From assembly GCA_024762915.1 (NCBI GenBank), contig JANTGL010000021.1:1-16603 (forward strand): a DNA stretch of 16,603 bases. The letters run 5' to 3'. Positions within the stretch are counted from its first letter, which is position 1. Each line of letters opens with the position of its first letter. The notes below the pieces were generated by a model, which saw nothing but the letters and a program-made list of their open reading frames with translations, was not told the origin of the DNA and made no database searches. Shown one piece after another: positions 14,779 to 16,603 of this stretch. Source of the stretch: Bacteroidales bacterium. Its GTDB lineage: Bacteria; Bacteroidota; Bacteroidia; Bacteroidales; JAADGE01. A program made the position numbers and the translations under genes.

Positions 14779-15660
14779 ATGAATAAAAATATAATACCCA
14801 TAATTATTACACTGTTTTTATTATCAAGCTGTTCACCGATATATAGATTGTTGAATTTTATTCCTTCGATTAAGCTGAAAGATGTAGCTTTTGAAAATAA
14901 GGCGATAAATTCAGAGTATAAATTTCAATATCCGGATACAACAAAAAATGAATATCTAAGAAAACTAAGAACAGATTACGGTTTAGATACGCTAACAGCA
15001 AATTTGGAAAGTGATTTTAAGAAGATTAAAACGATACTTGATTGGACTCATAATCAGTGGACTCATAGTGGAAGCAATACACCATCCAAATCTGACCCTC
15101 TGACGATACTGGAAGAAGCAAAAGATGGAAATAATTTCAGATGTGTAGAATATGGAATAGTATCTTCAGCAGGATTGAATAGTGTTGGGATTACGTCAAG
15201 AGTTTTAGCACTAAAAACATCCGATGTAAAAAACGTAAGATATGGGGCCGGTCACGTAGTTGCAGAAACCTATTCAAAAGAATTACAAAAATGGATATTA
15301 ATTGATGGACAATATAACGGAATTCCGGTATTGAAAAGTATACCTCTTAATGCTGTTGAATTTCAAAAAGCAATAATTGAAGATTATAATCAATTGAAAA
15401 TAGTTAATGTCAAAGGAGAGATGTCAAAAGAAGAAAAAGAGCAATATATTGAGTGGATAAGTAAATATCTTTTTTATTTTGACATTAGATTTGATAATAG
15501 ATACATATCAGCGAAGGATAAGAAAAAAATAAATGGAAAGGCTAAATTAATGTTAGTTCCTCTAAACTATGACAACCCGACAGTTTTTCAGAGAAAACAC
15601 AAAATTGATTATTGTTTATATACCAATAATATAAATGATTTTTACCAAAAGCCTAATTGA
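14779..15660 (+). CDS. Lipoprotein with a transglutaminase-like domain
   Basis: A 293-residue predicted lipoprotein: a short Lys-containing start, a hydrophobic stretch (5-15) and the lipobox LSSC with Cys18. It is thus likely exported and anchored in the envelope. The central part matches the transglutaminase/papain-like core, with Cys122 in NNFRCVEYG, His159 in GAGHVVAETY and Asp176 in WILIDGQYN forming the expected Cys-His-Asp triad. Such domains act as cysteine peptidases, peptidoglycan amidases or transglutaminases; the actual reaction cannot be told here. The segment DWTHNQWTHSGSN (88-100) precedes the core as is common in this family. ATG 14779 lies 29 bp after a putative cassette boundary, and the gene is the sole cargo of cassette 2. 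Its ATA- and AGA-rich codon use seems to differ from the core genes, consistent with acquisition. Confidence 0.85.
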   Translation: MNKNIIPIIITLFLLSSCSPIYRLLNFIPSIKLKDVAFENKAINSEYKFQYPDTTKNEYLRKLRTDYGLDTLTANLESDFKKIKTILDWTHNQWTHSGSNTPSKSDPLTILEEAKDGNNFRCVEYGIVSSAGLNSVGITSRVLALKTSDVKNVRYGAGHVVAETYSKELQKWILIDGQYNGIPVLKSIPLNAVEFQKAIIEDYNQLKIVNVKGEMSKEEKEQYIEWISKYLFYFDIRFDNRYISAKDKKKINGKAKLMLVPLNYDNPTVFQRKHKIDYCLYTNNINDFYQKPN

Positions 15661-15663
15661 GAA

Positions 15664-15677
15664 TTACGCCACACAAC
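15664..15677 (+). other. Putative R'' box of the second attC (site apparently truncated)
   Basis: TTACGCCACACAAC, starting three bases after the transglutaminase-gene stop codon, is complementary at 13 of 14 positions to GTTGTGTGGCATAA at 14750-14763, the first bases of the same putative cassette. That is the relation expected between a cassette start and its own R''. No convincing L'' and L' pair follows. The best downstream R' candidate is GTTAAAT at 15718-15724, but its flanks do not pair, so the rest of the site is probably lost. Confidence 0.5.
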
Positions 15678-15722
15678 ACAAGTATAAAACGAATTAAAAA
15701 AGATTTTATTAGAAACTGTTAA

Positions 15723-16603
15723 ATCATTTGTAATAAAAAGATCAACACTCATACGCCTCATATTATCTCCGCAAGCCGTGCTACGGATATTCCGGCATAT
15801 TATTCCGATTGGCTGATAAATCGATTGAAAGAGGGTTTTGTTATTCGAAAAAATCCGTTTAATCAAAAGCTCTATAAAATCAGTTTTGAAAATACGCGAT
15901 TAATTGTTTTTTGGACAAAAAATCCGGCTCCTTTAATGCAAAAACTTGATTGGTTTAATGAATATTTTCCGAATTATTATTTTCAGTTTACACTGAATGA
16001 TTACGACAATCAAATTGAACCTAATATCCCGTCGGTGCAAAAACGCATCGAAACATTTATCAAACTTTCCGAAGGCATCGGTAAAGAAAAAGTGATATGG
16101 CGATTTGACCCGTTGCTTTTGACAGATAAAATATCGATTGATGATTTACTGCGTAAAATCGAAAACTTATCTGTTCAATTACAAGGATATACCGAAAAAT
16201 TGGTTTTCAGTTTTGCGGATATTCAAAAATATCGGAGTGTTCGTAATAATTTGAAAAGAGCAGGCGTTAATGCCCGTGAGTTTACCGAAAATGAAATGTT
16301 GCAAGCGGCAAAAGGAATTTCTGAAATAATAAAGAATTCGGGAATGAAGGCGGCAACTTGTGCCGAAGCAATTGATTTGTCGGAATTCGGAATTTTGCAT
16401 AATAAATGCATTGATGATGAGTTAATCGTAAAACTTTTTTCGAATGATGTGAAATTAATCCGCTTTTTGGGCGTTAAGAAAAATGAAAAAGGTATTTTTG
16501 TAGAAGCAAAAAAGAATTTAAAAGATAAAGGACAACGAAAAGAATGTCAATGTATCGAAAGCAAAGATATCGGCGAATATAATACTTGCAAAGCAATGTG
16601 TGC
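15723..16603 (+). CDS. DUF1848 family protein, no normal start codon, 3' end off the window
   Basis: The frame is open from the stop at 15720-15722 to the window end (about 293 codons). HIISASRATDIPAYYSDWL, then RKNPFN, then TRLIVFWTKNPAPLM, match DUF1848 proteins. Near the end, RKECQCIESKDIGEYNTCKAMC is the start of the Cys-rich C-terminal motif thought to bind an iron-sulfur cluster; the last cysteines fall beyond the window. Some pipelines call relatives spore-photolyase-like, but the function is not established. Between the upstream stop and HIISASR there is no ATG, GTG or TTG, only ATC and ATT. So either a rare ATT/ATC start is used or the N-terminus was removed by a rearrangement at the end of the cassette region. 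Codon use looks like that of the core genes. Confidence 0.8.
   Translation, partial: MICNKKINTHTPHIISASRATDIPAYYSDWLINRLKEGFVIRKNPFNQKLYKISFENTRLIVFWTKNPAPLMQKLDWFNEYFPNYYFQFTLNDYDNQIEPNIPSVQKRIETFIKLSEGIGKEKVIWRFDPLLLTDKISIDDLLRKIENLSVQLQGYTEKLVFSFADIQKYRSVRNNLKRAGVNAREFTENEMLQAAKGISEIIKNSGMKAATCAEAIDLSEFGILHNKCIDDELIVKLFSNDVKLIRFLGVKKNEKGIFVEAKKNLKDKGQRKECQCIESKDIGEYNTCKAMC

Noticed and set aside
14750..15677. Inverted-repeat transposon: 14-bp GTTGTGTGGC(A/G)TAA termini around the transglutaminase gene
   Set aside because: There is no transposase inside and no target-site duplication outside. The upstream segment shows the same relation with a different core (GTTGTACG), which the cassette model explains and a transposon does not.
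15642..15866. Minus-strand open frame across the end of the transglutaminase gene
   Set aside because: It overlaps the clearly coding DUF1848 frame on the plus strand and shows no protein-like motif; it is a shadow frame.

Overview
The window is AT-rich and gene-dense and looks like a Bacteroidota (Bacteroidetes) chromosome, probably an uncultured or anaerobic lineage. Three things point there. The housekeeping proteins NusA, InfB, HisS and PdxJ have Bacteroidota-type sequence and length. Ribosome binding sites are weak or absent and several starts appear to be TTG. Several intergenic regions carry exact matches to the Bacteroidota -7 promoter box TAnnTTTG, two of them with a -33 TTTG at the expected distance.

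Layout. 1-2392: the 3' part of a sodium:solute symporter gene, then a MurG-like glycosyltransferase. 2393-7301: the translation/transcription operon rimP-nusA-infB, with its own promoter, a leader hairpin and a strong terminator. 7322-8683: hisS, whose probable -7 box lies inside the loop of the infB terminator. A bidirectional terminator (8704-8741) separates hisS from a minus-strand pair: pdxJ and a membrane-anchored coiled-coil protein of unknown function. pdxJ diverges from a plus-strand gene for a CBS-domain protein, across back-to-back -7 boxes. 11210-13046: a REP-like palindrome and an ArnT-like membrane glycosyltransferase.

From about 13050 on the region is accessory. First comes a Y1/HUH transposase of the REP-associated (RAYT) type, bracketed by two near-identical direct copies of a roughly 49-bp structured repeat. 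Next, 13938-15677 looks like two integron-type gene cassettes with a non-canonical core site (GTTGTRY). Each cassette begins with a core whose reverse complement recurs just after its last gene. The first cassette ends in a 129-bp attC-like element that can fold into R and L stems with a 2-nt unpaired spacer and one extrahelical base. The cargo is a small unknown protein, a small gene broken by one TGA codon (overlapping the first by ATGA), and a lipoprotein with a transglutaminase-like Cys-His-Asp triad. A Bacteroidota promoter sits just upstream of the first cassette boundary, where a cassette promoter would be. No integrase is present. After the second cassette's R'' box the array stops, and a DUF1848-type gene follows that has no normal start codon and runs off the window, so a breakpoint is likely there.

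The core genes follow textbook modules. The most notable material is the cassette array and the RAYT element. I saw no tRNA, rRNA or CRISPR array.
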